64,000 nt of DNA, from the NCBI RefSeq assembly GCF_003330765.1, contig NZ_CP024903.1, forward strand, positions 2,170,001 to 2,234,000, in the 5' to 3' direction. Below the pieces are notes generated by a model, which saw nothing but the letters and a program-made list of their open reading frames with translations, made no database searches and was not told the DNA's origin. Source of the DNA: Burkholderia pyrrocinia (GTDB taxonomy: Bacteria; Pseudomonadota; Gammaproteobacteria; Burkholderiales; Burkholderiaceae). The position numbers and the translations under genes are program-made. This document shows positions 10,632-20,820 of the stretch, in pieces (position 1 is the stretch's first letter; each line of letters starts with the position of its first letter).

Positions 10632-12164
10632 TCAGTGCGGCTGCCCGTGCTGCGCGGCCGCCGCGTCGACGGCCTCGACCGAGCGCGTCAGCCACGGCCC
10701 GATCTCCATCTCCTCGTAGCGCACCAACCGGCTTTTGCGCGCGCGGCGATACGCCCACCAGATCGCGACGAACAGCGGAATCCACACATAGATCGACAGC
10801 ACCTCCATCCAGTCGACGCGGGCTGCGAAGAACGCCTGGTAATCCTGCCCGAGCGAGATCACGATGCAGATCGCGATCGCGAACAACGGCCCGAACGGGA
10901 ACCACTTCGCGCGATACGGCAGTTGATCGAGCCGGTAGCCTTGCTTCAGGAACCCCTTGCGGAACCGGTAATGGCAGACCGCGATGCCGAGCCATGCGAT
11001 GAAGCCTGTGATGCCGACCGTATTCAGCAACCACAGATAGATGCCCTGATTGTTGGTCAGCGACGTGAGGAAGCACAGCCCGCCGACGGCCATCGTCGCG
11101 TACAGCGCGTTGCGCGGCACGCCGCCCGGCGACAGCGTCGCGAACATCGCCGGCGCGCGCCCTTCCGATGCGAGGTTGTACAGCATCCGCGTCGCCGCGT
11201 AGGTGCCGGAATTGCCGGCCGACAGCACGGCCGTCAGGATCACGAGATTCATCGCGCCGGCGGCAAGCGGGAAGCCCGCGTGGCTGAACACCAGCGTGAA
11301 CGGGCTCACGCCGATGTCGGTCACGTCGCTCTTCAGCAGGTTCGGGTCCGTGTACGGCACGAGCAGGCCGATCACGAAGATCGCGAACACATAGAACAGC
11401 ATGATCCGCCAGAAAATCTGCTTCACCGCGCGCGGGATCGTCTTGCGCGGATTCTCCGATTCGCCGGCCGTGATCCCGACCAGCTCGGTGCCGAGAAACG
11501 AGAATCCCGCGATCAGCGCGACGCTCAGCATCGCGTGCACGCCGCCGACGAACGGCGCATCGCCCGTCGTGAAGTTGTGCCAGCCGACCGGATTCCCGCT
11601 ACCGAGCATACCGGCCGCGATCAACAGCCCGGCCGCGATGAACGCGATCACGGTGACGACCTTGATCAGCGAGAACCAGTACTCCGATTCGCCGAAGCCG
11701 CGCACCGACAGCGTATTCAGCAGGAAGATCAGCACGAGGAAGCCCGCGCCCCACCACACGCCCGGCACGGCGGGAAACCAGTAGCGCATCACGATCTGCG
11801 CGGCGACCAGCTCGATCGCGATCGTCACGGCCCAGCTATACCAGTAGGTCCAGCCGAGCGCGACGCCGAAGCCTTCGTCGACGTACTTCTCGCCGTAGAT
11901 CGCGAACGAGCCCGACACGGGCATCAGCGCCGCCATCTCGCCCAGCCCCGTGACGACGAAGTAGACCATGATCCCGATCGCGAGATACGCGGCGATCGCA
12001 CCGCCCGGCCCCGCCTGCGCGACCGACGCGCCCGACGCGACGAACAGCCCCGTGCCGATCGAACCGCCGATCGCGATCATCGCGATGTGGCGGCCCTGCA
12101 GACGGCGCTTCAGCGTCGTCCCGGACGGTGCGGCCGTCTCCGCTGCCGCTTGCAAAGCATCCAT
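10632..12164 (-). CDS. Amino-acid permease (AAT/APC family)
   Basis: 510 residues with about 12 membrane helices. IAIGGSIGTGLFVASG in the first helix is the APC-family substrate-binding signature. GLGEMAALMPVSGSFAIYG and FSFLGTELVGITAGESENPRKTIPRAV are AAT-subfamily landmarks seen in lysine, aromatic and related proton-coupled permeases. The ATG at 12164 has AAGGTGA 8 bases upstream, better than the longer frame start at 12239. Neighbouring Lrp-type regulator and dimethylargininase genes suggest a cationic or methylated amino acid as substrate, by inference only. Confidence 0.9.
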   Translation of the reverse strand: MDALQAAAETAAPSGTTLKRRLQGRHIAMIAIGGSIGTGLFVASGASVAQAGPGGAIAAYLAIGIMVYFVVTGLGEMAALMPVSGSFAIYGEKYVDEGFGVALGWTYWYSWAVTIAIELVAAQIVMRYWFPAVPGVWWGAGFLVLIFLLNTLSVRGFGESEYWFSLIKVVTVIAFIAAGLLIAAGMLGSGNPVGWHNFTTGDAPFVGGVHAMLSVALIAGFSFLGTELVGITAGESENPRKTIPRAVKQIFWRIMLFYVFAIFVIGLLVPYTDPNLLKSDVTDIGVSPFTLVFSHAGFPLAAGAMNLVILTAVLSAGNSGTYAATRMLYNLASEGRAPAMFATLSPGGVPRNALYATMAVGGLCFLTSLTNNQGIYLWLLNTVGITGFIAWLGIAVCHYRFRKGFLKQGYRLDQLPYRAKWFPFGPLFAIAICIVISLGQDYQAFFAARVDWMEVLSIYVWIPLFVAIWWAYRRARKSRLVRYEEMEIGPWLTRSVEAVDAAAAQHGQPH

Positions 12165-12266
12165 AGTGTTCACCTTGATTGGATTCTGGTTCGTCTGATT
12201 TGATTCGGAATGCAAATCGTTCGACCTGGTCATTCGCATCGAAACCGGGCCTTCCCGGCCCGCGCG

Positions 12267-12731
12267 TCAAACGACGCTGCGCTTGATCGCCTGCAGTTCA
12301 GCCGTCGTCACGATCTTTTCGATCCGGAACCGCGGGCTTTCCAGCCACACGTTCGCGATCCGCCGGTACTCGTCGAGATCCTCGCACGCGAGCCGCACGA
12401 GAAAATCGAACGTGCCGCTGACGAGCCAGCAATCGAGCACGGCCGGATTCGCCCGCATCTCGTCCTCGAACGGCGCCTGCGAACGCCCGTGGTCGGCCAG
12501 CACGATCTGCGCGATCACGACGATCGGCTTGGTCGCGCGCGGCGCCTTGATCACCGCACGGTAGCCTTCGATGACGCCGAGCGCCTCGAGCCGCTCCACG
12601 CGCGCCTGGCAGGGCCGCGGCGTGAGGTTCACGAGCTCCGACAGCTTCCGGTATGAAATCCGGGCGTCGGTGCGCAGGATGTCGAGGATCCGGAGATCGA
12701 TCTTGTCGAGCTGCATCTTCTTGTCGGTCAT
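12267..12731 (-). CDS. Lrp/AsnC-family transcriptional regulator
   Basis: 154 residues. The N-terminal winged helix-turn-helix is at about residues 8-60 (LDKIDLRILDILRTDARISYRKLSELVNL, then RVERLEALGVIEGY). The C-terminal half is the RAM effector domain with WLVSGTFDFLVRLACEDLDEY. These regulators respond to amino acids. It lies just upstream of the permease (gap 102) and downstream of ddaH on the same strand, so it is the likely local regulator. An AATTG-N2-CAATT inverted repeat at 13666-13677, upstream of ddaH, is a possible target. Confidence 0.92.
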   Translation of the reverse strand: MTDKKMQLDKIDLRILDILRTDARISYRKLSELVNLTPRPCQARVERLEALGVIEGYRAVIKAPRATKPIVVIAQIVLADHGRSQAPFEDEMRANPAVLDCWLVSGTFDFLVRLACEDLDEYRRIANVWLESPRFRIEKIVTTAELQAIKRSVV

Positions 12732-12829
12732 CCGCGTTCGCTCCGGTCGGGTCGTGGCTGGTGCGCGGAACGTCTCCTTTTCCGCGCGGGGGCCACATTA
12801 TCCGGCCGAAGCGGCCGCGCGCCAATCGG

Positions 12830-13588
12830 CTAGAACCGCAGCGACAGGCAGGTCAGGCCGCCGTCCATCTTGCGGAATTCGCTCGTGTCGATCACGTGCA
12901 GCGGCAGCCCGAGCGACGCGATCGCATCGTGCACGCGCGGATAGCCGGCCGGCGTGATCAGCGTGCCGTTCACGCGCAGCGTGTTGCCCGCGTATTCGTC
13001 GGCGGCCGAGATCGCGATCCGGCGATAGTCGGCGAACGCGGGATGCGCGGCCAGCGCTTCGGTCACGAGCAGCGTGTCGTCGCCGAGCGCGTTGACGACC
13101 GACTTCAGGTGCAGGCCGGCGCCCACCGGCACCGCGACGACCGAATAGCCGTAGCGCGACACGAGCGATTCGAATGCGGCGATGCCTTCCGCGTCGGTGC
13201 GGCCCGTCAGGCCGATGTAGAAGCGCTTGCCGACCAGCATCACGTCGCCGCCGTCGAGACGCCCTTCCTGCATCGGCAGCAGGTCACGATGCGCGGCGAG
13301 CGCCGCTTCGATGTGCGCCGTCTCGCCGCGCCGAGCGGGCGCGCCGGGGCGCGTGATCACCGCGAATTCCGGCGTCACGACGGCGACGTCCTCGACGAAG
13401 TGCGAATCGGGAAACGCGTCCAGCGGCGGCAGTTCGGTCAGTTCGACGCCGAGCGTGCGCAGCGCGTCGCAATACGCGTGGAACTGCGTGAGCGTCTTGT
13501 CGTGGTCGGGTGCGCCGAGTTCGGCAGTGGTCAGGCCTGCGCCACAGGACGGCGCGGGACGGCGAACGATCGCTTGCGTGAATTGCAT
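12830..13588 (-). CDS. ddaH: Dimethylarginine dimethylaminohydrolase (dimethylargininase)
   Basis: 252 residues of the amidinotransferase/pentein fold. Family landmarks are IVRRP near the start, FVEDVAVVTPEFAVITRPG, GRLDGGDVMLVGKRFYIGLTGRT (substrate and catalytic-His region) and DGGLTCLSLRF with the catalytic cysteine at the C-terminus. The enzyme hydrolyses N-omega-methylated arginines to citrulline and methylamines. The ATG at 13588 is chosen over those at 13600 and 13606 because GGAG lies 6 bases before it. The permease and Lrp regulator downstream suggest an uptake-degradation cassette. Arginine deiminase is an alternative, but the length favours DDAH. Confidence 0.87.
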   Translation of the reverse strand: MQFTQAIVRRPAPSCGAGLTTAELGAPDHDKTLTQFHAYCDALRTLGVELTELPPLDAFPDSHFVEDVAVVTPEFAVITRPGAPARRGETAHIEAALAAHRDLLPMQEGRLDGGDVMLVGKRFYIGLTGRTDAEGIAAFESLVSRYGYSVVAVPVGAGLHLKSVVNALGDDTLLVTEALAAHPAFADYRRIAISAADEYAGNTLRVNGTLITPAGYPRVHDAIASLGLPLHVIDTSEFRKMDGGLTCLSLRF

Positions 13589-13797
13589 CGACTTCTCCAT
13601 GGTCATCGCCACACCCGTGCGGCGCACGGGGCAGCTGCGTTGTGTCCGGACCATTATCGGAAGCCAAATTGTGCAATTCGTGTCGATTTCGGCTGCGCCG
13701 ACAGCCGATTGCGTCGAATTGCGCGCAGCAGGCAGCGGATTCGGCAGACGGCCGTTCGCCGCATCGCGAACGGCCGCTTTCGCGCGCGGCGCGCACG

Positions 13798-15048
13798 TCA
13801 CACGCCGGACCCGAACCCCATCTGCGAGCGGCCGAGCGCCGTGAGATCGCCTTCCCCGCCACGCCCGTCGAATTCGACCTCGAAATGATCGGCCGGGAAA
13901 TCGGGCGGGCTCTCGCCGCGCGCGAACGCGGGCAACTGGCGCCGCAGGTACGCGTCGTTCTTCGCGCAACCCGGCGCGGCCGCGATGTACATCACGTTGC
14001 TGTCGCCGCTGCCGCGATGCGCATCCTCGACCGCATGCACGACGTCGCCGTGCCAGAACACCGCGTCGCCCGGCTCCATGTGCGGGATCGGCACCAGCGC
14101 GTCGAGCAGCAGCGCGTGCCATTCGGGCCGGATCGACAGCGCACGGCCCGGACGCGCGCCGCACAGGTCGTCGTCGGCGACATCGTCCTGCAGCGCGCGA
14201 AGCACGACATAGGCCATCGCGTTCGCCACCGGGATCAGTTGCAGCGTGCCGTCGCCGGCCCCCTGCGGCGTCAGCGCGGTCCAGCCCTGGAACGTGCGGA
14301 ACATCGAACACACGGCCGGCGACGGAATTTCCTCGACGTCGGGACGGAACGCGGCATCGAACGGGTTGTAATCGCGCCAGCGGCCGGCCAGCACGTGACG
14401 GTAGACCTGGCGGAAGTTCGCGCCGAGCCAGCGCTCGACGGAGCCGCCGTCGACGTGCGGCGACAGCCCGAGCGACGTCGAACCCGGCGGCCGCCGGCGA
14501 ATCCGGTCCGCGTAAGCGGGCACCTGGTCGGGATCGAAATGCGTACGTGTGCCGTCCGCATGCCGCCACAGGCGGTTCAGGAACACGCGCGCCTGCGTGA
14601 GTGCAGGCGACTGGCGCGCGGCCACCTGCGGCTTCGACCAGTAAACACCGTAAATCTGCGGCTTGCCCGACGCAAGGTTGCCGAAATAGCTGTCCTCGGC
14701 GCGCGCCTGCAGCCGGTCGGCGAAGCGGTTCGACTCCAGATATGCGCCGATCTCGTCGTTCCAGTCGCGCGCCTGCCGCGCGTCGAATACGCCGCGAATC
14801 ACGACCGCGCCATGCGTGCGGATCGCGGCAATTGCGTGCAGATCGACCGTCCCGCCTGCGATATCCGCGAACGGCACCACCGGAATCACGTCGCGGCCAT
14901 GCGCGTGCGTGCGCCGGATCGCGTCGACCTGCCGCGCGATGTCGCCCTCCAGCTCGCGGAACGTGGCCGCGTAACCGGGCAGGCCGGCGCGCAGCGCCCT
15001 TTTCGCCGCGCGGATCGCGGCGGGCAAATCGTCTATCGTCAGTTGCAT
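13798..15048 (-). CDS. YbiU-type DUF1479 protein (putative Fe/2-oxoglutarate oxygenase fold)
   Basis: 416 residues, the normal length of the DUF1479/YbiU family. GAVVIRGVFDARQARDWNDEI lies early. GLSPHVDGGSVERW supplies an HxD pair, and PGDAVFWHGDVVHAVED supplies a distal histidine, an arrangement compatible with a non-haem iron oxygenase (inferred, not demonstrated here). RPEWHALLLDALVPIPHMEPGD precedes the distal histidine. It has its own 209-base leader before ddaH and is convergent with nothing. The substrate is unknown. Confidence 0.85.
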   Translation of the reverse strand: MQLTIDDLPAAIRAAKRALRAGLPGYAATFRELEGDIARQVDAIRRTHAHGRDVIPVVPFADIAGGTVDLHAIAAIRTHGAVVIRGVFDARQARDWNDEIGAYLESNRFADRLQARAEDSYFGNLASGKPQIYGVYWSKPQVAARQSPALTQARVFLNRLWRHADGTRTHFDPDQVPAYADRIRRRPPGSTSLGLSPHVDGGSVERWLGANFRQVYRHVLAGRWRDYNPFDAAFRPDVEEIPSPAVCSMFRTFQGWTALTPQGAGDGTLQLIPVANAMAYVVLRALQDDVADDDLCGARPGRALSIRPEWHALLLDALVPIPHMEPGDAVFWHGDVVHAVEDAHRGSGDSNVMYIAAAPGCAKNDAYLRRQLPAFARGESPPDFPADHFEVEFDGRGGEGDLTALGRSQMGFGSGV

Positions 15049-15158
15049 CGTGGTCTCCTCGCTGAAGCGTGTCGTGATGTGCTGTCAGCATACGGCCGGC
15101 GCACGGCCGCCATCACCTCGATCCGGCCAACTATCGATACAATCCTGACAAACGTGCG

Positions 15159-15548
15159 TTACCCGGGATGATGGCAGACCACGCAGAGCTTGTTGCCGTC
15201 CGGGTCGCGGAAATAGGCGCCGTAGTAGTCGCGGTGGTAGTGCGGCCGCAGTCCCGGCGGCCCTTCGCAGGCGCCGCCGCGCCGCAGCGCGAGCGCGTGG
15301 CAGCGATCGACGTGCGCGCGTGTCGGCGCAGCGAACGCGATCGTGTGGCCATTGCCCGGTTCGGGCGCGCGGCCGTCGAGCGGCTGGCCGAAGAAGAACA
15401 GCGGCCGGTCGGCGTCGGCCGGCATCCAGCCCGACCAGCCGTCCGGCTCGCGGAACTTCAGGCGCAGCCCGAGTTCCGCGAAAAGCGGCGCGTAGAAATC
15501 GTAGGCGCGCGCGGTGTCGCTGACGCCCACGCAAACATGTGAAAACAT
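15159..15548 (-). CDS. VOC-family (glyoxalase/bleomycin-resistance fold) protein
   Basis: 129 residues with the paired beta-alpha-beta-beta-beta modules of the vicinal oxygen chelate superfamily. MFSHVCVGVSDTARAYDFYAPLFAELG gives the first metal-ligand histidine, and YYGAYFRDPDGNKLCVVCHHPG is the typical C-terminal metal/dimer motif. It is likely a cytosolic dioxygenase, lyase or resistance-type binding protein, and the substrate is not predictable. It is divergent from the AraC regulator 71 bases away, which may control it. Confidence 0.87.
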   Translation of the reverse strand: MFSHVCVGVSDTARAYDFYAPLFAELGLRLKFREPDGWSGWMPADADRPLFFFGQPLDGRAPEPGNGHTIAFAAPTRAHVDRCHALALRRGGACEGPPGLRPHYHRDYYGAYFRDPDGNKLCVVCHHPG

Positions 15549-15619
15549 GGCATCGCTCCGTTGTGACGATCGCTCACGATCATGCCACGGCGCGGCGCCT
15601 GCCCTCGCCGGAGGCCGCG

Positions 15620-16585
15620 ATGAAACCGCAGTACGAGCACGTGACGTTCGCCCCCGGCTGTTCGATCCGCGTGTATCACCGCCAGCTCGCACGCATCCCG
15701 TTCGAATGGCATCGCCATCCCGAATACGAACTGACGCTGACGCTCAACAGCCGCGGCCAGCGCTTCATCGGCGATCACGTCGCGCGCTACGCGGACGACG
15801 ATCTGGTGCTCGTGCCGCCCAACCTGCCGCATACCTGGTCGTCGAACGCGCGCATCGATCGCGATGCGCCCGAAGTCGCGCTCGTCGTCTGGTTCGATGG
15901 CGACTGGGTGCGGCGGCTTGCCGACTGTTGCCCCGAATACGCGCCGCTGCGCTCGCTGCTGCGGCGCGCGGCGCCCGGCCTGCGCTTCGACGCGGACGCG
16001 GCCCGCGCGATGCGCGCACGGCTGCCGCAGTTGCTCGATCCGTCGCCGCGCGCGCGGCTCGCGGCCGCACTCGACACGCTCGCCGACCTCGCGGAAGCCG
16101 GCGGCGAGCCGCTCGCCACCGCGCATGCGTACGACCGGCCCGGCGGCACGATACCGCCCGCCGACGCTCCCGCGCCCGAAGCCGAGCGCCTTGATCGCGT
16201 GCTCGACGCGATCGACCGGCACTTCCACGAACCGCTGCGCATCGATGCACTCGCCGCTGCCGCGCACATGTCCGAACGCACGCTGCAGCGCCTGTTCGTC
16301 CGGCATCTCGGCGAAAGCGTCGGCCGCTACGTGCAGCGGCTGCGGCTCGCGCACGCGTGCCGTCATCTCGTCGGCACCGACTGGCCGATCGCGACGGTGG
16401 CCGCGCGCTGCGGCATTCCGAATGCCGCGAACTTCAACCGCCAGTTCCTTGCCGCGCGCGGGATGACGCCGGGCGCGTATCGCCAGTTCTTCCTGCAGCA
16501 CGGCCACGCACCCGACGACGACGCGCCGGCGCTCGACATGCGGCCGCCGTCGCTGGAGCGCCGCGCCGATCCGGCGCGCAAATGA
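15620..16585 (+). CDS. AraC-family transcriptional regulator with N-terminal cupin
   Basis: 321 residues. The N-terminal cupin-like sensor has PFEWHRHPEYELTLTLNSRG and DDLVLVPPNLPHTW. Two C-terminal helix-turn-helix motifs of the AraC/XylS type begin with LDAIDRHFHEPLRIDALAAA, continue with SERTLQRLFVRHLGESVGRYV, and end with the second HTH containing VAARCGIPNAANFNRQF. The ATG at 15620 has GGAGG 5 bases upstream and is preferred to the longer frame start. It is divergent from the VOC-fold gene, a plausible target. The gltA terminator lies directly after its stop. Confidence 0.92.
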   Translation: MKPQYEHVTFAPGCSIRVYHRQLARIPFEWHRHPEYELTLTLNSRGQRFIGDHVARYADDDLVLVPPNLPHTWSSNARIDRDAPEVALVVWFDGDWVRRLADCCPEYAPLRSLLRRAAPGLRFDADAARAMRARLPQLLDPSPRARLAAALDTLADLAEAGGEPLATAHAYDRPGGTIPPADAPAPEAERLDRVLDAIDRHFHEPLRIDALAAAAHMSERTLQRLFVRHLGESVGRYVQRLRLAHACRHLVGTDWPIATVAARCGIPNAANFNRQFLAARGMTPGAYRQFFLQHGHAPDDDAPALDMRPPSLERRADPARK

Positions 16586-16617
16586 AAACACCCCGGCGGG
16601 ATGACCCGTCGGGGTGT
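16582..16617 (-). terminator. Intrinsic terminator of gltA
   Basis: ACACCCCGGCGGG (16588-16600) and CCCGTCGGGGTGT (16605-16617) form a 13-bp stem with one G-T pair and a 4-base loop. On minus it is followed by TTTTCATTT, so it terminates gltA transcripts. The plus side has no T run. Confidence 0.85.
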
Positions 16618-16678
16618 CGTGACGATGCGAGCCGCTCGACGCAAACGGCCCGTCAAGGCCGTTCGCGCCGCGCACGAC

Positions 16679-17980
16679 TTAACGTGCGTTGATCGGCTTC
16701 GCTTCGCGCGGGGCATCGCCGATGAACAGCTGGCGCGGACGGCCGATCTTCTGCTCGGGATCGGCAATCATTTCGTTCCACTGTGCGATCCAGCCGACCG
16801 TACGTGCCATCGCGAAGATACACGTGAACATCGACGTCGGGATGCCCAGCGCGCGCTGGACGATGCCCGAGTAGAAGTCGACGTTCGGGTACAGCTTGCG
16901 CGACACGAAGTATTCGTCTTCCAGCGCGATCTTTTCAAGCTGCATCGCGAGCTTGAACAGCGGGTCGTCGTGCAGGCCCAGTTCGGTCAGCACTTCGTAG
17001 CACGTCTCGCGCATCAGCTTCGCGCGCGGGTCGTAGTTCTTGTACACGCGGTGGCCGAAGCCCATCAGCTTCACGCCCGAATTCTTGTCCTTCACCTGCT
17101 TGATGAATTCGGGGATGTTGTCCGGCGAACCGATCTGCTCGAGCATGTTCAGCGCGGCTTCGTTCGCACCACCGTGCGCCGGGCCCCACAGACACGCGAT
17201 ACCGGCGGCGATACATGCGAACGGGTTCGCGCCCGACGAACCGGCCAGGCGGACCGTCGACGTCGATGCGTTCTGCTCGTGATCGGCGTGCAGGATCAGG
17301 ATACGGTCGAGCGCGCGAACCAGCACGTCGTTGACCTTGTACTCTTCGCACGGGTTCGAGAACATCATGTGCATGAAGTTCGCGCTGTACGACAGTTCGT
17401 TCTTCGGATAGACGAACGGCTGGCCGATGCTGAACTTGTACGCCATCGCGACGAGCGTCGGCAGCTTCGCGATCATGCGGATCGCCGACACTTCGCGGTG
17501 ACGCGGGTCGTTGATGTCGAGCGAGTCGTGATAGAACGCCGACAGCGCGCCGACGGCCGCCACCAGCACCGCCATCGGGTGCGCGTCGCGGCGGAAGCCA
17601 CGGAAGAAGAAGTGCATCTGCTCGTGCACCATCGTGTGCTTCGTGACGGTGTCGACAAATTCCTTCTTCTGCGCGGCGTTCGGCAGCTCGCCCTTCAGCA
17701 GCAGGTAGCAGCTTTCGAGGAAGTCCGCGTTTTGCGCGAGGTTGTCAATCGGGTAGCCGCGGTACAGCAGCTCGCCCTTGTCGCCGTCGATGTACGTAAT
17801 CGCCGAATTACAAGCTGCCGTCGACATGAAGCCCGGGTCGTACGTGAACTTGCCGGTCTGGCCGTACAGCTTGCGGATGTCGATCACGTCCGGGCCCATG
17901 GTGCCCTTGTAGATCGGCATTTCGACGCTCGGCGAGTTGTCGCTGAACGATAGCGTGGCTTTAACATCAGACGGAGTCAT
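16679..17980 (-). CDS. gltA: Citrate synthase, hexameric type
   Basis: 433 residues, matching the NADH-regulated hexameric class. It condenses acetyl-CoA and oxaloacetate. [20 protein letters not shown] is the typical N-terminal domain start. [20 protein letters not shown] (active-site His) and [14 protein letters not shown] (active-site His and citrate-binding Arg) are diagnostic. A catalytic aspartate lies in [17 protein letters not shown]. It sits directly downstream of sdhE with a 53-base gap and has its own strong terminator, so it probably ends the sdh transcript or a co-regulated unit. Confidence 0.98.
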   Translation of the reverse strand: MTPSDVKATLSFSDNSPSVEMPIYKGTMGPDVIDIRKLYGQTGKFTYDPGFMSTAACNSAITYIDGDKGELLYRGYPIDNLAQNADFLESCYLLLKGELPNAAQKKEFVDTVTKHTMVHEQMHFFFRGFRRDAHPMAVLVAAVGALSAFYHDSLDINDPRHREVSAIRMIAKLPTLVAMAYKFSIGQPFVYPKNELSYSANFMHMMFSNPCEEYKVNDVLVRALDRILILHADHEQNASTSTVRLAGSSGANPFACIAAGIACLWGPAHGGANEAALNMLEQIGSPDNIPEFIKQVKDKNSGVKLMGFGHRVYKNYDPRAKLMRETCYEVLTELGLHDDPLFKLAMQLEKIALEDEYFVSRKLYPNVDFYSGIVQRALGIPTSMFTCIFAMARTVGWIAQWNEMIADPEQKIGRPRQLFIGDAPREAKPINAR

Positions 17981-18033
17981 GGCACATCCTCAATCGAAAT
18001 AAAGAAACGGGATTCGATAACGGGCGTAACGCG

Positions 18034-18306
18034 TTACACGTTGCGCAGCATCTCCAACAGCCGGTGAATATCCGGGCTGTCTAGGTCGCCCTCTGGTTCC
18101 TTGCGCGCTAGGAGCAAGTCCATCAGGTCGTTGTCGCTCAGATCGAGCAGGCGCGACAACGCGCCTACGTCTGCATCGGTGAGGTCATGCTCGTATCTGC
18201 CGAAGAAACGCTCGAAGACGAGATCGTTCTCCAGCAGACCCCGCCGCGCGCGCCAGCGAAGGCGCGCGCGGCGGTGCGGGTCGGATTGATGCGAATCGTC
18301 GCTCAT
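18034..18306 (-). CDS. sdhE: Succinate dehydrogenase flavinylation factor SdhE
   Basis: 90 residues, a small all-helical protein of the SdhE/Sdh5 family that promotes covalent FAD attachment to SdhA. The signature RRGLLENDLVFERFF (RGxxE motif) is intact, followed by LSRLLDLSDNDLMDLLL. Its position just after sdhB (12 bases) and before gltA is the usual betaproteobacterial order. It is almost certainly translated from the sdhCDAB mRNA. Confidence 0.95.
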   Translation of the reverse strand: MSDDSHQSDPHRRARLRWRARRGLLENDLVFERFFGRYEHDLTDADVGALSRLLDLSDNDLMDLLLARKEPEGDLDSPDIHRLLEMLRNV

Positions 18307-18318
18307 TGCAACCCGGCC

Positions 18319-19020
18319 TTAAACCGCGCGGCGAACCATCAGTTCCTTGATCTTGCCGATCGCCTTCGTCGGGTTCAGGCCCTTCGGGCAAACGTCGACG
18401 CAGTTCATGATCGTGTGGCAACGGAACAGACGGTACGGGTCTTCCAGGTTGTCGAGACGCTCGCCGGTGGCCGTGTCGCGGCTGTCCGCGATGAAGCGGT
18501 AAGCCTGCAGCAGGCCGGCCGGGCCGACGAACTTGTCCGGGTTCCACCAGAAGCTCGGGCACGACGTCGAGCAGCTCGCGCACAGAATGCACTCGTACAC
18601 GCCGTCGAGCTCGTCGCGCTCTTCCGGCGACTGGAGGCGTTCCTTCTCCGGCGGCGGCGCGTCGTTGATCAGGTACGGCTTGATCGAGTGGTACTGGTTG
18701 AAGAAGTGCGTCATGTCGACGATCAGGTCGCGCACGACGGGCAGGCCCGGCAGCGGACGCAGCACGATCTTCTGCGGCAGGTCGTTCAGGTTCGTCAGGC
18801 ACGCGAGACCGTTCTTGCCGTTGATGTTCATCGCGTCCGAACCGCACACGCCTTCGCGGCACGAACGGCGGAACGACAGCGTCTCGTCCAGCGCCTTCAA
18901 CTTGATCAGTGCATCCAGCAGCATGCGCTCGTGCTTGATCTCGAGCTCGTACGTCTGCATGCGCGGCGCTGCGTCCTTGTCCGGATCGTAGCGGTAGACT
19001 TCAAAAATGCGTTTTGCCAT
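18319..19020 (-). CDS. sdhB: Succinate dehydrogenase iron-sulfur subunit
   Basis: 233 residues. It transfers electrons from SdhA to quinone through three clusters. [15 protein letters not shown] is the 2Fe-2S plant-ferredoxin loop, [17 protein letters not shown] the first 4Fe-4S/3Fe-4S cysteine group, and [16 protein letters not shown] the second. The tryptophan in the SFWWN motif lies at the quinone site. It follows sdhA by 21 bases in the operon order C-D-A-B-E. Confidence 0.98.
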   Translation of the reverse strand: MAKRIFEVYRYDPDKDAAPRMQTYELEIKHERMLLDALIKLKALDETLSFRRSCREGVCGSDAMNINGKNGLACLTNLNDLPQKIVLRPLPGLPVVRDLIVDMTHFFNQYHSIKPYLINDAPPPEKERLQSPEERDELDGVYECILCASCSTSCPSFWWNPDKFVGPAGLLQAYRFIADSRDTATGERLDNLEDPYRLFRCHTIMNCVDVCPKGLNPTKAIGKIKELMVRRAV

Positions 19021-19041
19021 TTCGGATTCCTTTGACTCGGC

Positions 19042-20817
19042 TTAGAACGTGCGCGGCTTCGGCGGCACGGATTCGACCGTCAGCGGCTTCATTTGAACCG
19101 GCTTGTAGTCGAGGCGATCGCCTTCGCTGTACCACAGCGTGTGGCGCAGCCAGTTCTCGTCGTCGCGGTGTTCGTAGTCGCTGTGGGCGTGCGCGCCACG
19201 GCTTTCCTTGCGCGCTTCCGCCGACACCATCGTCGCGCGGGCGACTTCGATCAGGTTCGCGAGCTCGAGCGCTTCGACGCGCGCGGTGTTGAACACCTTC
19301 GACTTGTCCTTCAAGTGGATGCTTTCCACGCGCGCCGCCAGATCGGCCATCTGATCGACGCCTTCCTTCAGCAGTTCCGACGTGCGGAACACGCCTGCGT
19401 GCTTCTGCATCGTCGAGCGAATGTCGTTCGCGACGTCCTGCGTGTATTCGCCCGCCGTCGACTTGTCGAGCTTGGCCAGGCGCGCCAGCGAGAATTCGCC
19501 TGCATCGGCCGGCAGCGGTTTGTGTTCCTTCTGCTTCTTCACGTGCTCGACGATGTGGTTGCCGGCCGCACGGCCGAACACCACAAGGTCCAGCAGCGAG
19601 TTCGTGCCGAGGCGGTTCGCGCCGTGCACGGACACGCACGAGCATTCGCCCACTGCGTAGAAGCCGTTGACCGGTTCCTTGTGATCGCGCGACGTGCCGA
19701 CGACCTGACCGTGGATGTTGGTCGGGATGCCGCCCATCTGGTAGTGGATCGTCGGGACGACCGGGATCGGTTCCTTGATCGCATCGACGTTCGCGAACTT
19801 CAGCGCGATTTCGCGGATCGACGGCAGACGCTTCATGATCGTCTCGGCGCCGATGTGCGACAGGTCGAGCAGCACATGGTCCTTGTTCGGACCGACGCCA
19901 CGGCCTTCCTTGATTTCCTGATCCATCGAACGCGACACGAAGTCACGCGGCGCCAGATCCTTCAGCGTCGGCGCATAGCGCTCCATGAAGCGCTCGCCGT
20001 TCGCGTTGCGCAGGATGCCGCCTTCGCCGCGCACGCCTTCGGTGATCAGCACGCCCGCGCCGGCCACGCCGGTCGGGTGGAACTGCCAGAACTCCATGTC
20101 CTGCAGCGCGATGCCCGAACGCGCAGCCATGCCGAGGCCGTCGCCGGTGTTGATGAACGCGTTGGTCGATGCCGCGAAGATCCGGCCTGCGCCGCCCGTC
20201 GCGAACAGCGTCGTCTTGCCTTCCATGATGTAGACGTCGCCCGTCTCCATCTCGAGGGCCGTCACGCCGAGCACGTCGCCATCGGCGTCGCGGATCAGGT
20301 CGAGCGCCATCCATTCGACGAAGAACTGCGTCTTCGCCTCGACGTTCTGCTGGTACAGCGTGTGCAGCAGCGCGTGACCGGTACGGTCGGCAGCCGCGCA
20401 TGCGCGCTGGACCGGCTTCTCGCCGTAGTTCGCGGTATGGCCGCCGAACGGGCGCTGGTAGATCGTGCCGTCCGCGTTGCGGTCGAACGGCATGCCCATG
20501 TGTTCGAGTTCGTACACGACGTTCGGCGCTTCACGGCACATGAATTCGATCGCGTCCTGGTCGCCGAGCCAGTCGGAGCCCTTGATCGTGTCGTAGAAGT
20601 GGAAGTGCCAGTTGTCTTCGCTCATGTTGCCGAGCGACGCGCCGATGCCGCCCTGCGCGGCCACCGTGTGCGAACGGGTCGGGAACACCTTCGACAGCAC
20701 GCCGACCGACAGGCCCGCGCGCGACAGTTGCAGCGCCGCGCGCAAGCCGGAGCCGCCCGCGCCGACGATCACTACGTCAAACTTGCGGCGCGGGAGGGAA
20801 GTTTTGATTGCAGCCAT
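19042..20817 (-). CDS. sdhA: Succinate dehydrogenase flavoprotein subunit
   Basis: 591 residues. The N-terminal FAD-binding Rossmann fold has [32 protein letters not shown] contains the histidine that carries covalent FAD. The capping domain holds [18 protein letters not shown] with an active-site arginine. [16 protein letters not shown] is the dicarboxylate site, and [20 protein letters not shown] completes the FAD site. It oxidises succinate to fumarate at the inner membrane's cytosolic face. Only 3 bases separate it from sdhD. Confidence 0.98.
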   Translation of the reverse strand: MAAIKTSLPRRKFDVVIVGAGGSGLRAALQLSRAGLSVGVLSKVFPTRSHTVAAQGGIGASLGNMSEDNWHFHFYDTIKGSDWLGDQDAIEFMCREAPNVVYELEHMGMPFDRNADGTIYQRPFGGHTANYGEKPVQRACAAADRTGHALLHTLYQQNVEAKTQFFVEWMALDLIRDADGDVLGVTALEMETGDVYIMEGKTTLFATGGAGRIFAASTNAFINTGDGLGMAARSGIALQDMEFWQFHPTGVAGAGVLITEGVRGEGGILRNANGERFMERYAPTLKDLAPRDFVSRSMDQEIKEGRGVGPNKDHVLLDLSHIGAETIMKRLPSIREIALKFANVDAIKEPIPVVPTIHYQMGGIPTNIHGQVVGTSRDHKEPVNGFYAVGECSCVSVHGANRLGTNSLLDLVVFGRAAGNHIVEHVKKQKEHKPLPADAGEFSLARLAKLDKSTAGEYTQDVANDIRSTMQKHAGVFRTSELLKEGVDQMADLAARVESIHLKDKSKVFNTARVEALELANLIEVARATMVSAEARKESRGAHAHSDYEHRDDENWLRHTLWYSEGDRLDYKPVQMKPLTVESVPPKPRTF

Positions 20818-20820
20818 TCT

